A stretch of DNA of 39,647 bases from Rothia mucilaginosa (GCF_001061665.1 NZ_JVSP01000015.1:1-39647), one strand, 5' to 3'. Numbered from the stretch's first letter, positions 1 to 12,976 are shown. The notes: generated from the sequence alone by a model not told the origin. Translations and numbers: made by a program.

Positions 1-529
1 GTATTCGGGTCTGTATAGTTGTATGAGTCGCCGCGGCGAGGAGGAAAAAACGAAGAACTTCTTCGGTGTTTCTCCTAGTCGGAAGCGGTTTTGACAGGTT
101 TTCAATTGTATAGTGTTTCGGTTTCTTGCTTGAAGGAATTCTTGGTTGCCTGATGGTGATTGTGGAGGATTTTAGGAAAGAAACTTTGTGGTGTGAATCA
201 CGGAAATCGGATTTGCATGGCGAATGAAACGCTGGTATAGTTGATTGGGTTGCCGCGGGAACGCGGTAACAATAAAAAGAGAATGACCGTTCAGCGGTGA
301 GGCTCCTTCGGTTGGAGGGGTTGAGGTGTTGAATCGGTGTGTTGCTTGAGAACTCAATAGTGTGCTTTGTTCAATAAAATCACCGAATTGGTGATGGAAA
401 CTGAAACTAATACCAAATATTTATTTATTTGATAATCATTGAATGGTTTCAAAAAAGTCAGCTTGAGTCACGCACCCCCGTGTGTGATTCGCTGTTTGAG
501 ATCAGGTTATCAAGCTTTTCTATTTTTTC
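1..529 (+). promoter_or_regulatory. rRNA operon promoter and leader region
   Basis: About 530 bases precede 16S and hold no credible gene. A good sigma70-type promoter is TTGCAT (213-218), a 17-nt spacer and TATAGT (236-241). A second -10-like TATAGT lies at 14-19. Both are followed by similar text including GCCGCGG, which suggests tandem promoters with a shared downstream region; the -35 of the first lies outside the window. A third TATAGT at 109-114 lies only 12 nt after a TTGACA at 91-96, so that pair is not a normal promoter. Between the motifs is a small hairpin, CGAAGAA/TTCTTCG near 50-65. Tandem promoters are usual for growth-rate-regulated rrn operons; the assignment here is by motif only. 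Confidence 0.55.
346..362 (+). promoter_or_regulatory. boxA-like antitermination motif in the rrn leader
   Basis: TTGAGAACTCAATAGTG lies about 170 bases before 16S. An almost identical motif, TTGAGAACTATATAGTG, occurs at 2256-2272 in the 16S-23S spacer. Having one copy before each large rRNA is the arrangement expected for a NusB/boxA antitermination site, and this sequence type is common in actinobacterial rrn leaders. Function is inferred from position and repetition. Confidence 0.6.
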
Positions 530-5450
<4,921 letters not shown>

Positions 5451-5541
5451 TTCGAGAAATTGTTGTTTGCGTTCACTGTATGGTTTTTGGATAATAACCC
5501 TGGGCTTCCTTCGGGAGGCTGAGGCTTTTTATTCGGAAGAT

Positions 5542-5659
5542 TTTCCGTGGTTATAGCGAGAGGGAAACGCCTGGTTCCATTCCGAACCCAGAAGCTAAGA
5601 CTCTTTGCGCCGATGGTACTGCACTTTTGTGGGTGTGGGAGAGTAGGTCGCCGCGGGTT
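5542..5659 (+). rRNA. rrf: 5S ribosomal RNA
   Basis: About 118 bases with the canonical 5S segments: a GGTTATAGCG start, the CCATTCCGAACCCAGAAGC loop region, and GCGCCGATGGTACTGC. The ends CCGTGG (about 5545-5550) and CCGCGG (about 5651-5656) pair as helix I. It lies 90 bases after 23S and directly before the operon terminator. Confidence 0.93.
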
Positions 5660-5667
5660 TTTTATTC

Positions 5668-5703
5668 AAGAGGGGAAGACCTTAGAGGTCTTCCCCTCTT
5701 TTT
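5668..5703 (+). terminator. rRNA operon terminator
   Basis: A perfect 14-bp inverted repeat, AAGAGGGGAAGACC and its complement around a TTAGA loop, runs straight into a T tract. It lies 8 bases after 5S and is a textbook intrinsic terminator for the rrn operon. Confidence 0.92.
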
Positions 5704-5851
5704 GTGTTCCCAAAAACTCTTAGAGCGAAAGATTGCTCCTTCAAACAAAGAAGCTGAGGAGCATGGCTGGAGCCTAGGAGACAGGTCTTAGGCGGTACAG
5801 GGGACCTCTGGAAGCTGTCATAGATTCGTCCGAATGACGAGGTAGAGGGCA

Positions 5852-5904
5852 CGGTAGAGAAAGTCTTGATACCTTAACAACAAGAGCAGTCCATACCTCT
5901 ACCG
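5852..5904 (+). promoter_or_regulatory. CGGTAGAG inverted repeat upstream of the DUF6891-like gene
   Basis: CGGTAGAG at 5852-5859 is mirrored by CTCTACCG at 5897-5904, and an additional GGTAGAG lies at 5841-5847. The repeat sits about 35-85 bases before the start codon at 5938. The same motif pair, extended to 12 bases, stands before the thioredoxin-like gene at 7106. It could be an operator or an mRNA leader hairpin; I do not recognise it. Confidence 0.35.
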
Positions 5905-5937
5905 AATGAGTGGAGAATACGCAAAGGAGCAACCGTC

Positions 5938-6681
5938 ATGGCTGATGAGAAGAGCATCTACGAACGCTGGAGCGAAGAGCGCCTCGACCCGCCCCTCCCC
6001 AAAGAATGGGGACTGAACGAAGAAGACGAAGCCGAGCTGCTCTGGCCCATCTGGCCCCTCCTGTTCATGGGCGAATCCGATACCGGTCTGTACGTAGAAA
6101 CCATCACCGATTATGTGATGGATGTACTCGGATTGGAATACGATGGGCAGAATGAAGACAGCAAGCTCTGGGAAAAGCGTGTAGAGGGCTACGTGGAAGA
6201 GCTCATCAAGCGTCGTCGTGCATTCGCCGCTGAGCTGGGTATTACCCCCGAGATGCAGAAGAACTCGAACCTTAACCGTGCCTTCGCAGCACTGGAAGAA
6301 GAAGGGGTTATCGCACGGCAGAACTTCACCTGTTGCGGTACCTGCGCCTCCGCAGAGATCTGGGATGAGATCGACGATAGCCGTGAATGGAAGGGGTACA
6401 TCTACTTCCACCAGCAGGACGCCGAAAGCCTCGCAGAGAGCGGCGGCACCTACGTCGGGTTCGGTTCGTTCCTCGCCTACCCCAGGGACGAAAATGAATG
6501 GAACGCGCTGAGCGATGCGCAGAAGGAAGAGATCAGTGCCCTTCACAAGAAGCTCTCCGTAGAGCTCATGAAGGATACGATTATCCCTGTACTGGAGAAG
6601 CACGGCCTGAGCGTGGAGTGGAAGGGGAACTTTGACACCCGTCCGTTCATTGGGGGAGTAGAAGTCTACAACATCCCCTAG
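5938..6681 (+). CDS. DUF6891-like protein of unknown function
   Basis: A 247-residue soluble, acidic protein with no signal peptide or membrane segment. The C-terminal two thirds resemble the DUF6891 family. The segment around residues 127-165 contains a CCGTCA-type cysteine motif followed by GYIYFHQQDAE, then GTYVGFGS and LSVEWKG near the end, a pattern typical of that family. The N-terminal part is a helical, charged stretch. The start is supported by AAAGGAG at 5922-5928, nine bases before the ATG. The gene stands alone between the rrn terminator and a 420-base gap. The molecular function is unknown; family membership is from memory of the motif, not from a search. Confidence 0.75.
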   Translation: MADEKSIYERWSEERLDPPLPKEWGLNEEDEAELLWPIWPLLFMGESDTGLYVETITDYVMDVLGLEYDGQNEDSKLWEKRVEGYVEELIKRRRAFAAELGITPEMQKNSNLNRAFAALEEEGVIARQNFTCCGTCASAEIWDEIDDSREWKGYIYFHQQDAESLAESGGTYVGFGSFLAYPRDENEWNALSDAQKEEISALHKKLSVELMKDTIIPVLEKHGLSVEWKGNFDTRPFIGGVEVYNIP

Positions 6682-7105
6682 CGGTAGTGAGCCGAACCGG
6701 ATGGGAGCCTTGCGGCGTATGTAGTGGGGGGAGGGGCACTTCCTAATGCTACAAAAGTTTACAGAGAAAATATGCTGAGAGCGTGAGAACACGATTCACA
6801 GCTTCTTAGACAGAGTATTAACTAGCCGATAAGGCACCCATTCGGTAGGCTAGACGGGTAGCACGGTACGTCCACACTAGAGATAAGACAGAACCTGTCC
6901 TCGAGATAGGAACTGCTCGACATGACTTTCAGCTGCTATACGCGGCAGGAAGCTGAGCTCTAGAACGCCCGGTAGAGATACAGGCGTGCCCAGCTCGGAA
7001 GAGTAGGGGTATCTGAATCTCTACCGGGCAGAAGCATACTCCCACCGAGTAGGCTAGAAGAAGTGGATGAACCGCCAACCCATATTCCCAACCAAAGGAG
7101 CAGGC
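6682..7105 (+). other. Non-coding gap with a 12-bp inverted repeat
   Basis: No open frame with a ribosome-binding site is seen here. The main structure is the perfect inverted repeat CCCGGTAGAGAT (6968-6979) / ATCTCTACCGGG (7017-7028), which encloses 37 bases and lies about 80 bases before the thioredoxin-like gene. Its core CGGTAGAG is the motif seen before the gene at 5938. A weaker inverted pair of CTAGCC/GGCTAG type lies near 6822-6853. Promoter and leader of the downstream gene probably lie in this gap. Confidence 0.5.
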
Positions 7106-7984
7106 ATGTCGACCGACGCCCGCGAAAAAGCCCGTCAGATTGCGGCGCAGCAGGCTAAAAAGAGCCCCAGCAAGGCAAGCCGCCGTTGGCTCCAGCTCGG
7201 CGTACTCGCCGTGGTCCTCGTTATCGTAGGTATCATCGGCTTCGTTGTGGTCAACGGTAACAAGAACAACAAGATTGCGGAGAGCGGCCCCGTACCCGCC
7301 AGCGCAAACGAATACGGCGGTATCGTGCTGACCAAGGACGGAATCGTCAAGAACTCCTCCACCCAGGAGACCCGCGACTTCAAGCAGCTGGCCACCTCAA
7401 CCTCCTCAGTGACCCCCATGGTCAACGGAACCGCGGCAGCCGTCAACACCCTGCCCCCGGGCGTGCAGACGGCTGAAGAGGCCGCCAAGAACGGTCAGCC
7501 CGTGCGCGTGACCATCTTCCAGGACTACAACTGCGTGCACTGTGCAGAGTTTGAGACTAAGTACGGTGAAGAAATCCAGAAGCTCGTCGAAGACGGCACT
7601 ATCACCCTGGAAATCCGCAACCTAACCTTCCTGGACCGCTCCTCACCCACCGCATATTCCGCACGTAACGCGGCAGCTGCATACTCTGTGGCAAACCAGG
7701 TGAGCACCAGCAACTTCCTGAACTACCAGCGTGAGATCTTCTCACACCAGGGCACCGGCGACATGAACAACCAGCAGATCGCCGATATCGCTTCCAAATA
7801 CGGCGCCTCCATTGGCTCCGACATGAACGAAGACAAGTGGCGTCCCCTTGTGGACGTGGTTAACGCCGAATCCGCAAGCAACGGTATTCAGGGTACCCCC
7901 ACCGTCTTCGTAGACGGTGACCAGTACACCAGCAACGACTTCAGCGCTTTCCTCAAGAGCAAGATTGAGGCCAAGAAGAAGTAA
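7106..7984 (+). CDS. Membrane-anchored DsbA-family thioredoxin-like protein
   Basis: A 292-residue protein expected to act outside the membrane as a thiol:disulfide oxidoreductase or isomerase. A charged cytoplasmic N-terminus (1-27) is followed by one transmembrane anchor (about 29-50) and a linker rich in N, S and T. The thioredoxin domain has the redox motif CVHC at residues 143-146 (FQDYNCVHC) and a cis-proline loop GTPTVFVDG near the C-terminus. These are hallmarks of the actinobacterial DsbA-like/thioredoxin_4 family. The frame is open 13 codons further upstream, but the ATG at 7106 has AAAGGAG seven bases before it and is preferred. The gene is monocistronic, with a terminator directly after it. 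Its substrate is unknown. Confidence 0.88.
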   Translation: MSTDAREKARQIAAQQAKKSPSKASRRWLQLGVLAVVLVIVGIIGFVVVNGNKNNKIAESGPVPASANEYGGIVLTKDGIVKNSSTQETRDFKQLATSTSSVTPMVNGTAAAVNTLPPGVQTAEEAAKNGQPVRVTIFQDYNCVHCAEFETKYGEEIQKLVEDGTITLEIRNLTFLDRSSPTAYSARNAAAAYSVANQVSTSNFLNYQREIFSHQGTGDMNNQQIADIASKYGASIGSDMNEDKWRPLVDVVNAESASNGIQGTPTVFVDGDQYTSNDFSAFLKSKIEAKKK

Positions 7985-8000
7985 TACACCCTCGGTGGGT

Positions 8001-8024
8001 CCGGCAACCGGCAACGGTTGCCGG
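8001..8024 (+). terminator. Terminator after the thioredoxin-like gene
   Basis: A perfect 10-bp stem, CCGGCAACCG/CGGTTGCCGG, with a GCAA tetraloop lies 16 bases after the stop codon. The T tract that follows is poor. Confidence 0.7.
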
Positions 8025-8177
8025 GCCTCCGGTCTTTAACCGCTCTCGAGAACTATGCGTGATGCGGAGTTTCAATGAGACACCGGTGAAGGTCGGACCA
8101 TCGGCCCGTGAGACTGGCCTGAGATAAGGACGGCTAAGCGGAACCCGGGCCGGGGAATAGGGTACACTGGACGGGTT

Positions 8178-8251
8178 GCCTCCTTAGCTCAGTTGGCCAG
8201 AGCATCTGTCTTGTAAACAGAGGGTCACCGGTTCGAATCCGGTAGGAGGCT
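8178..8251 (+). tRNA. tRNA-Thr (anticodon TGT)
   Basis: A complete 74-base cloverleaf. The acceptor stem is GCCTCCT/AGGAGGC. The D arm contains AGTTGG, and the anticodon stem TCTGT/ACAGA holds loop CTTGTAA with anticodon TGT at 8212-8214. The T arm is ACCGG-TTCGAAT-CCGGT. CCA is not encoded; the discriminator base is T. A TACACT -10-like hexamer lies at 8163-8168. Confidence 0.96.
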
Positions 8252-8368
8252 CTCACGATCCTGATTTGCGCCGACCACCCTCGGGCATATCAGGATTTTG
8301 TTGTAGCGATTGTCCACAGCGTCTAGGGACCCGCACCCGCACATCCACAACCCATCCGAGGAACATGT

Positions 8369-10567
8369 ATGTCTGAGACCTCCGGAACCTCGCAGGCCCC
8401 CGCGCCTCAGGGAACCCGCCCCTCCACCCCGCGCAGCATCCGCCCGCGCGAAGCCGGCGACTACCCCCTCGAAGAATTCATCGAATCGCGGGGGTTCCGC
8501 CCCGAAATCCAGGGCCTGCGAGCCTTCGCGGTGCTACTCGTTGTGGTTTACCACGTTTGGGTGGGCAAGGTTTCCGGCGGTGTGGATGTCTTCCTGTTCA
8601 TTTCCGCCTTCCTGCTCTCGCTCTCCTTCATGCGCAAGATCAACGAAGGCAAACCCCTCAAACTCTTCAACTACTGGTTGCACGTCTTCCAGCGCCTGCT
8701 GCCCGTGGCGACTGTCGTTATCGCCAGCACAACGATCGCCTCATTCTTTGTGCTTGCGCCCAGCCGCTGGTCGCAGATGATGCAGGACGCCACGAGCTCC
8801 CTTTTCTACTACCAGAACTGGAACCTGGCGTTTAGCTCCGTGGATTACTACGCCCAGAACGCCGCCGCGAAGTCACCCTTCCAGCACTTCTGGTCGCTTT
8901 CCATCCAGGGGCAGATCTTCATTATTTGGCCCCTGCTTTTTGCCGCCGTCGCCTACTTTGTGCACCGATACCGTGGGAACCTCTTCACGACCGCGGTCTT
9001 CGTCTTCAACACGGTCTTTGTTGCCTCCCTGACGTTCTCCATCGTTGAGACCAATAGCAACCAGGGTTTTGCTTACTTCGATACCCGCACCCGTCTCTGG
9101 GAATTTGCTATCGGCACCCTGCTCGCTATGCTCACCCTCAAATGGAAGGCACCCGAACGCGCACGCGTCGTGATGGGCTGGATCGGCATTGTCGGCCTGG
9201 TTACCTGCGGCGCCATCCTGCCGGTTGAGCGAGCCTTCCCCGGCTACCTGGCTCTGTGGCCCGTGTTCTCCGGTGCGCTCGTCATCATGGCCGGCAGCAC
9301 CAATAGCCGCTGGGGCGTGGACCGCCTGCTCTCCTCGGCACCTCTGCAGAGCCTCGGCAATATTTCCTACGCCCTGTACCTGGTCCACTGGCCCATCCTG
9401 ATTCTCTACAGCACGGCTGTGGGCACCTCTCGCGTGAACTTTATCGAGGGCGCGGTTATTATCCTGGTCTCTATCGGCCTGGCTTGGCTGCTCATCCGCT
9501 ACGTGGAGAAGCCGCTGCGCTACCGTAAGGATCCCTTCGTTCCCTGGCTCATGATGAAGATGCGTTTTAAGACCGTCTTCTCCGTGAAAACCTGGGCCGA
9601 TCAGGTGGCCTTCCTGCTGGCTATTTTCCTCGTGGCCGGAGGTCCTCTGCTCATCGCGCAGGCCTGGCTAACCTCGCAGAACACCGAGTCCACCCGCAAC
9701 GCCGAGTTGCAGGTTCAGACCGTCAACGACAACTATCCGGGTGCGCGCGCTATCGGCGGGGCACAGCAGGGCCTCATCGATAATCCGATTCCCACCGGCG
9801 GCGATGTGAAGGCGCAGTACGAATCGCTCAGCGATACCTGCACCGGCGCCTTCGCACCCTCCGACGCTGCGCTCGCCAGCTACTGCAGCCTGCAGAAGAG
9901 CGGAGCGGACGATGCGCCGCTGACCATGATTGTGGGTAACTCCCACGCAGAGCAGGCTCTCAGCGCTTTCAAGCCCATTGCGGAACAGACCAAGACCAAC
10001 CTGCAGGCCTACCTGCTCGGTGGTTGCCAGTACCCGACGAGTGCCGTGACCGCCACTCACGAATGCTCGGAGTTCAACTCCAAGCTGACCGAGGAAATCC
10101 TCAAGCGTAAGCCCCAGACCGTGGTTCTGGTTGCTACCGCGGCCCAGGCCCGTTCCAACGAGGAGAAGAGCGATCCCGCTCTGGACGAGACGGTTCACCG
10201 CCTCACCGAGGCGGGTATCCAGGTTATCGGTCTGCGCGATAACCCGCGCTTCGAGTTCAACATCTACGAGTGCGGTCAGAAGGCTGGAAGCGACAAGAGC
10301 TCCTGTGCCCGCCCGGCCAGTGAGAAGTACGCCGCCGAGAACCCCGCAAAGGAAGTCTTCGACAAGTACCGCAACCAGGGTGCTGTCATGGTGGATCTGA
10401 AGGATGTCTACTGCCCCGACGGGACCTGTAGCGCCGTAATCGGCAATATCTACGTGTACCTGGACGATAACCACGTGAGTAAGACCTACGGCCGCACCAT
10501 GGCCCAGACCGTCTTCCAACGTGCTGCAGAAGGTGGCTGGCTCGTGGGAGGCAGGGTCAACCTCTAG
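8369..10567 (+). CDS. AT3 acyltransferase with C-terminal SGNH domain (OafA-like)
   Basis: A 732-residue membrane enzyme of the OafA/YrhL type, expected to move acyl (usually acetyl) groups across the membrane onto a cell-surface glycan. The N-terminal 400 residues are the multi-span acyltransferase-3 domain. It opens with RPEIQGLRAFAVLLVVVYH, whose histidine (about residue 62) is the conserved catalytic one. A further membrane span near 415-435 leads to an extracytoplasmic SGNH hydrolase-like domain. That domain has block I as GNSHAEQ near residue 522, where GDSH is usual, and block V DNHVS near residue 699. The start at 8369 follows a GAGGA element. An overlapping ATG at 8365 stops at once. 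The acceptor glycan cannot be told from the sequence. Confidence 0.88.
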   Translation: MSETSGTSQAPAPQGTRPSTPRSIRPREAGDYPLEEFIESRGFRPEIQGLRAFAVLLVVVYHVWVGKVSGGVDVFLFISAFLLSLSFMRKINEGKPLKLFNYWLHVFQRLLPVATVVIASTTIASFFVLAPSRWSQMMQDATSSLFYYQNWNLAFSSVDYYAQNAAAKSPFQHFWSLSIQGQIFIIWPLLFAAVAYFVHRYRGNLFTTAVFVFNTVFVASLTFSIVETNSNQGFAYFDTRTRLWEFAIGTLLAMLTLKWKAPERARVVMGWIGIVGLVTCGAILPVERAFPGYLALWPVFSGALVIMAGSTNSRWGVDRLLSSAPLQSLGNISYALYLVHWPILILYSTAVGTSRVNFIEGAVIILVSIGLAWLLIRYVEKPLRYRKDPFVPWLMMKMRFKTVFSVKTWADQVAFLLAIFLVAGGPLLIAQAWLTSQNTESTRNAELQVQTVNDNYPGARAIGGAQQGLIDNPIPTGGDVKAQYESLSDTCTGAFAPSDAALASYCSLQKSGADDAPLTMIVGNSHAEQALSAFKPIAEQTKTNLQAYLLGGCQYPTSAVTATHECSEFNSKLTEEILKRKPQTVVLVATAAQARSNEEKSDPALDETVHRLTEAGIQVIGLRDNPRFEFNIYECGQKAGSDKSSCARPASEKYAAENPAKEVFDKYRNQGAVMVDLKDVYCPDGTCSAVIGNIYVYLDDNHVSKTYGRTMAQTVFQRAAEGGWLVGGRVNL

Positions 10568-10597
10568 CCTCGGCCCTAGAGTATCCCGCGCCTTGTG

Positions 10598-10640
10598 GAG
10601 TCCCCCGAACCGTTCAGCGGGTCGGGGGACTCTGCATTTT
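10598..10640 (+). terminator. Terminator after the acyltransferase gene
   Basis: The inverted repeat GAGTCCCCCGA/TCGGGGGACTC (arms within 10598-10632) is followed by TGCATTTT. It begins 30 bases after the stop codon. Confidence 0.8.
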
Positions 10641-10705
10641 AACGTCATAAACCGCGCGAAAACCGCCTGCGCTTGAACGAATGGTCAGGATAGACTAACT
10701 TGGAA

Positions 10706-10724
10706 CTTGCTTAGGCTAATCTAA
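10706..10724 (+). promoter_or_regulatory. Iron-box (IdeR/DtxR-type) before the ABC ATPase
   Basis: The 19-mer centred on TTAGGCTAATCTAA matches 15 of 19 positions of the IdeR/DtxR consensus (TTAGGTTAGGCTAACCTAA) by eye. It lies 35 bases before the ATG of a siderophore-type ABC ATPase, where iron-loaded IdeR would block transcription. Site and target fit each other; binding itself is inferred. Confidence 0.65.
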
Positions 10725-10758
10725 GTGTGTAGACCGCGGATATGGCAGAAAGAACTCG

Positions 10759-11571
10759 ATGAAGGAAATCACCGAACGCACCCTCAGAGTGGAGAACGTT
10801 AGCCTCGGATACGGCGAGAAGACCATCGTCAAAGACCTCTCCCTCGAGTTCCCGAAGGGCAAGATTACCGCGATTATCGGTCCCAACGGTTGCGGCAAAT
10901 CCACCCTGCTACGTGGTGTCTCCCGACTGCTCAAGCCGCTTAACGGCGACTTCACCCTTGACGGCAAATCCACCCACGAGTACTCCATGAAGGGATTTGC
11001 CCGCATGGTGGGGCTGATGCCCCAGCATCCCATCGCCCCCGAAGGAATTACCGTAGCCGACCTCGTCTCCCGAGGACGCTACCCCTACCAGGGCCTCTTC
11101 AAACGCAATAGCGCCGAAGACGACGAGGCGGTTGCTTGGGCTCTAGAAGCCACCGACACTATGTCCCTCGCCGAACGACAGGTCACCGAGCTCTCCGGCG
11201 GCCAACGCCAGCGCGTCTGGATTGCCATGGCGCTCGCCCAGGAAACCGACATTCTACTGCTGGACGAGCCCACCACCTATCTTGATCTGGCGCACCAGGT
11301 GGAACTGCTCGACCTGCTTGCCGAACTCAATGAGGAGCGCGGAACGACCATGATTATGGTCCTCCACGAACTAAACCTGGCCGCCCGCGTGGCCGACTAC
11401 CTGGTCGCCATGAAGGAGGGGTCTATCGTCGCTCAGGGCGAGGCCGGCGCCGTGCTGACCCGCCCCAACCTCGACGAGATTTTTGGACTCAAGGCCGAGG
11501 TCACCGATCCCTTCGATGACGGTAGCGTCGTGGTCGTCCCGCATCCGCGGGGCGCATCCATACCTGAATAA
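10759..11571 (+). CDS. Iron-siderophore-type ABC transporter ATP-binding protein
   Basis: A 270-residue cytoplasmic ATPase that would power import of an iron chelate. Walker A GPNGCGKST is at 41-49, the signature LSGGQ at 145-149, Walker B DILLLDEP at 164-171 and the switch histidine in VLHE near 203. The Q-loop region, with LVSRGRYPYQGLF after it, is the pattern of FepC/FhuC-type ATPases. The iron box just upstream supports an iron role. It stands alone: no permease or binding protein is next to it, so it must work with subunits encoded elsewhere. The ATG at 10759 has only a weak AGAAAG ribosome-binding site. The exact ligand is unknown. Confidence 0.88.
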   Translation: MKEITERTLRVENVSLGYGEKTIVKDLSLEFPKGKITAIIGPNGCGKSTLLRGVSRLLKPLNGDFTLDGKSTHEYSMKGFARMVGLMPQHPIAPEGITVADLVSRGRYPYQGLFKRNSAEDDEAVAWALEATDTMSLAERQVTELSGGQRQRVWIAMALAQETDILLLDEPTTYLDLAHQVELLDLLAELNEERGTTMIMVLHELNLAARVADYLVAMKEGSIVAQGEAGAVLTRPNLDEIFGLKAEVTDPFDDGSVVVVPHPRGASIPE

Positions 11572-11660
11572 ATCGCGGCGGAGGGGAAGGGGGAAGAAAA
11601 CAATATCTGGGATTCCCACCCCCATCGTGGGATACTGGATAACAGGACGCACTAAGCGAT

Positions 11661-11697
11661 GAAGCCGGTACACCGCGCGGGTGTACCGGCTTCTTCC
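11661..11697 (+). terminator. Terminator after the ABC ATPase gene
   Basis: A perfect 14-bp inverted repeat, GAAGCCGGTACACC and its complement, around a GCGCG loop is followed by TTCC. Because it occupies 11661-11693, it argues against any start of the next gene upstream of 11741. Confidence 0.85.
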
Positions 11698-11740
11698 ACA
11701 GAAGGGCTATTCTCTACAGACGCCCGGAAAGAAGAACACA

Positions 11741-12553
11741 ATGACGACCCCGCTCCTAGACTCCAACGGCAAGCTCAACGGCGAATCCGTACGATACGTA
11801 GCAATTGGCGATTCGTTTACCGAAGGCGTGGGCGACGTTGACCGCCGCCGCCCCAACAACCTACGAGGCTGGGCAGACCGCGTTGCCGAAGGTCTCGGCG
11901 CAGTAGACCCGCAGGCACAGTACGCAAACCTTGCTATCCGCGGACGCCTGCTCGGCCCCATCCTGGATGAACAGTTGCCTCGAGCCCTCGACCTCTGCCC
12001 CAACATTGTTACGTTCTACGGTGGCGGCAACGATATCATGCGCCCCAACGTTGATATTGACCAGCTCATGACCCGCGTCGACGAAGCCTTCGCCGCCATG
12101 CGCGCCCAGGACATCACGATTCTGACCATTACGGGCCTGGATGTGCAGGGTCAGGGACCCTTCGCCCGCACCCGTGGCCGCACCGCCACCTACAACGAGT
12201 TGCTACGCGGCATCGCTGAAGATCATGGTGCGCATATCATCGACTATTGGCGCTGGACCGACTTTCTCGACTGGCGCCTGTGGGCTGATGACCGCCTGCA
12301 CATGAACGATCTCGGCCACGAACGCTTCGCATCCCGCGTGCTGGCGCAGCTGGGCCTGCCCGGTGTGGTGACTGAATCGGTACTGCCCCCGGAGGTGCAG
12401 CTGACCGCCCGTGAGAAGGTCGAACAGGAAGCACGCTGGGTCCGCGAGTTTGCCCTGCCGTGGATCGGCCGCCGCCTGAAGGGTACGAGCTCCGGCGACG
12501 GCGTGACCCCCAAGTACCCGCAGTGGGTGCCCGCGGCAAGTCTTAAGAACTAG
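11741..12553 (+). CDS. SGNH/GDSL hydrolase (lipase/esterase-like)
   Basis: A 270-residue hydrolase with no signal peptide, so probably cytoplasmic. Block I AIGDSFTEG places the nucleophile at Ser25. Gly70-type block II lies in IRGRLLG, block III is GGGNDIM around Asn97, and block V DRLHMNDLGH has the catalytic Asp and His near 184-187. This is the usual SGNH set. The start chosen is ATG 11741, preceded by GGAAAGAAG. An in-frame ATG at 11681 lies inside the upstream terminator and is rejected. The C-terminal 60 residues are a basic helical extension. The natural ester substrate is unknown. Confidence 0.85.
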   Translation: MTTPLLDSNGKLNGESVRYVAIGDSFTEGVGDVDRRRPNNLRGWADRVAEGLGAVDPQAQYANLAIRGRLLGPILDEQLPRALDLCPNIVTFYGGGNDIMRPNVDIDQLMTRVDEAFAAMRAQDITILTITGLDVQGQGPFARTRGRTATYNELLRGIAEDHGAHIIDYWRWTDFLDWRLWADDRLHMNDLGHERFASRVLAQLGLPGVVTESVLPPEVQLTAREKVEQEARWVREFALPWIGRRLKGTSSGDGVTPKYPQWVPAASLKN

Positions 12554-12703
12554 GCTGAAGAACTAGGGGCGCGGTGGCTCACGGTACGGTGTAAAACTGT
12601 ACGCCGGGGGAGTGTCCTGCGCGGTATCTGTACCGTATTTGCGCTCGCATCTACGCCGTAACTGGAACGGTGGATCCGCCGTTACTCGTACCGCCGAGAA
12701 CCC

Positions 12704-12855
12704 TTAAACTGCCCTTTAAAACCGGGGCAGAGACGTTAAAACGAGAGTTAAAAGCTCTTTAAACGCGTGTTTAAGCCTGTTTAACAGCCCTGCGCACACC
12801 GCAAGAATCGGTGGTGCGGGGCTGTTTAAGGCTTAAATCCGGCTTAAGCTGTTAA
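12704..12855 (+). repeat. Helically phased TTAA/TTTAA array
   Basis: TTAA occurs at 12704, 12716, 12736, 12748, 12759, 12771, 12781, 12826, 12833, 12844 and 12852. Most steps are 10-12 bases, close to one or two helical turns, in otherwise G+C-rich DNA. The array is split by a stem, AACAGCCC/GGGCTGTT, with further pairing inside it (12783-12826). It could be a binding array for a regulator or nucleoid protein, or a curved-DNA element. Confidence 0.5.
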
Positions 12856-12901
12856 TCTCACAACATGAATTTCAACGGTGTAATTTATCGCGGGTCACAT
12901 A

Positions 12902-12952
12902 AAGAACGCCCGTTCTTAAAATCGCGAATTAACGCCTGACTAGGGGCGTTAA
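12902..12952 (+). promoter_or_regulatory. Two perfect palindromes just upstream of the rpmB promoter
   Basis: AAGAACG-cc-CGTTCTT occupies 12902-12917, and TTAACGCC-n8-GGCGTTAA occupies 12929-12952. They end 24 bases before the -35 element. Their position suggests operators for the ribosomal-protein operon; the regulator is not known. They do not resemble the Zur box I know from other Actinobacteria. Confidence 0.45.
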
Positions 12953-12976
12953 AGAATCCCTTAAAAACATCTGGAC

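Noticed and set aside
91-114. TTGACA ... TATAGT as an rRNA promoter
   Set aside because: The spacer is only 12 bases, too short for a sigma70-type promoter.
5899-6792. Open frame on the - strand opposite the DUF6891-like gene
   Set aside because: The + frame has a strong ribosome-binding site and family motifs; the - frame has neither.
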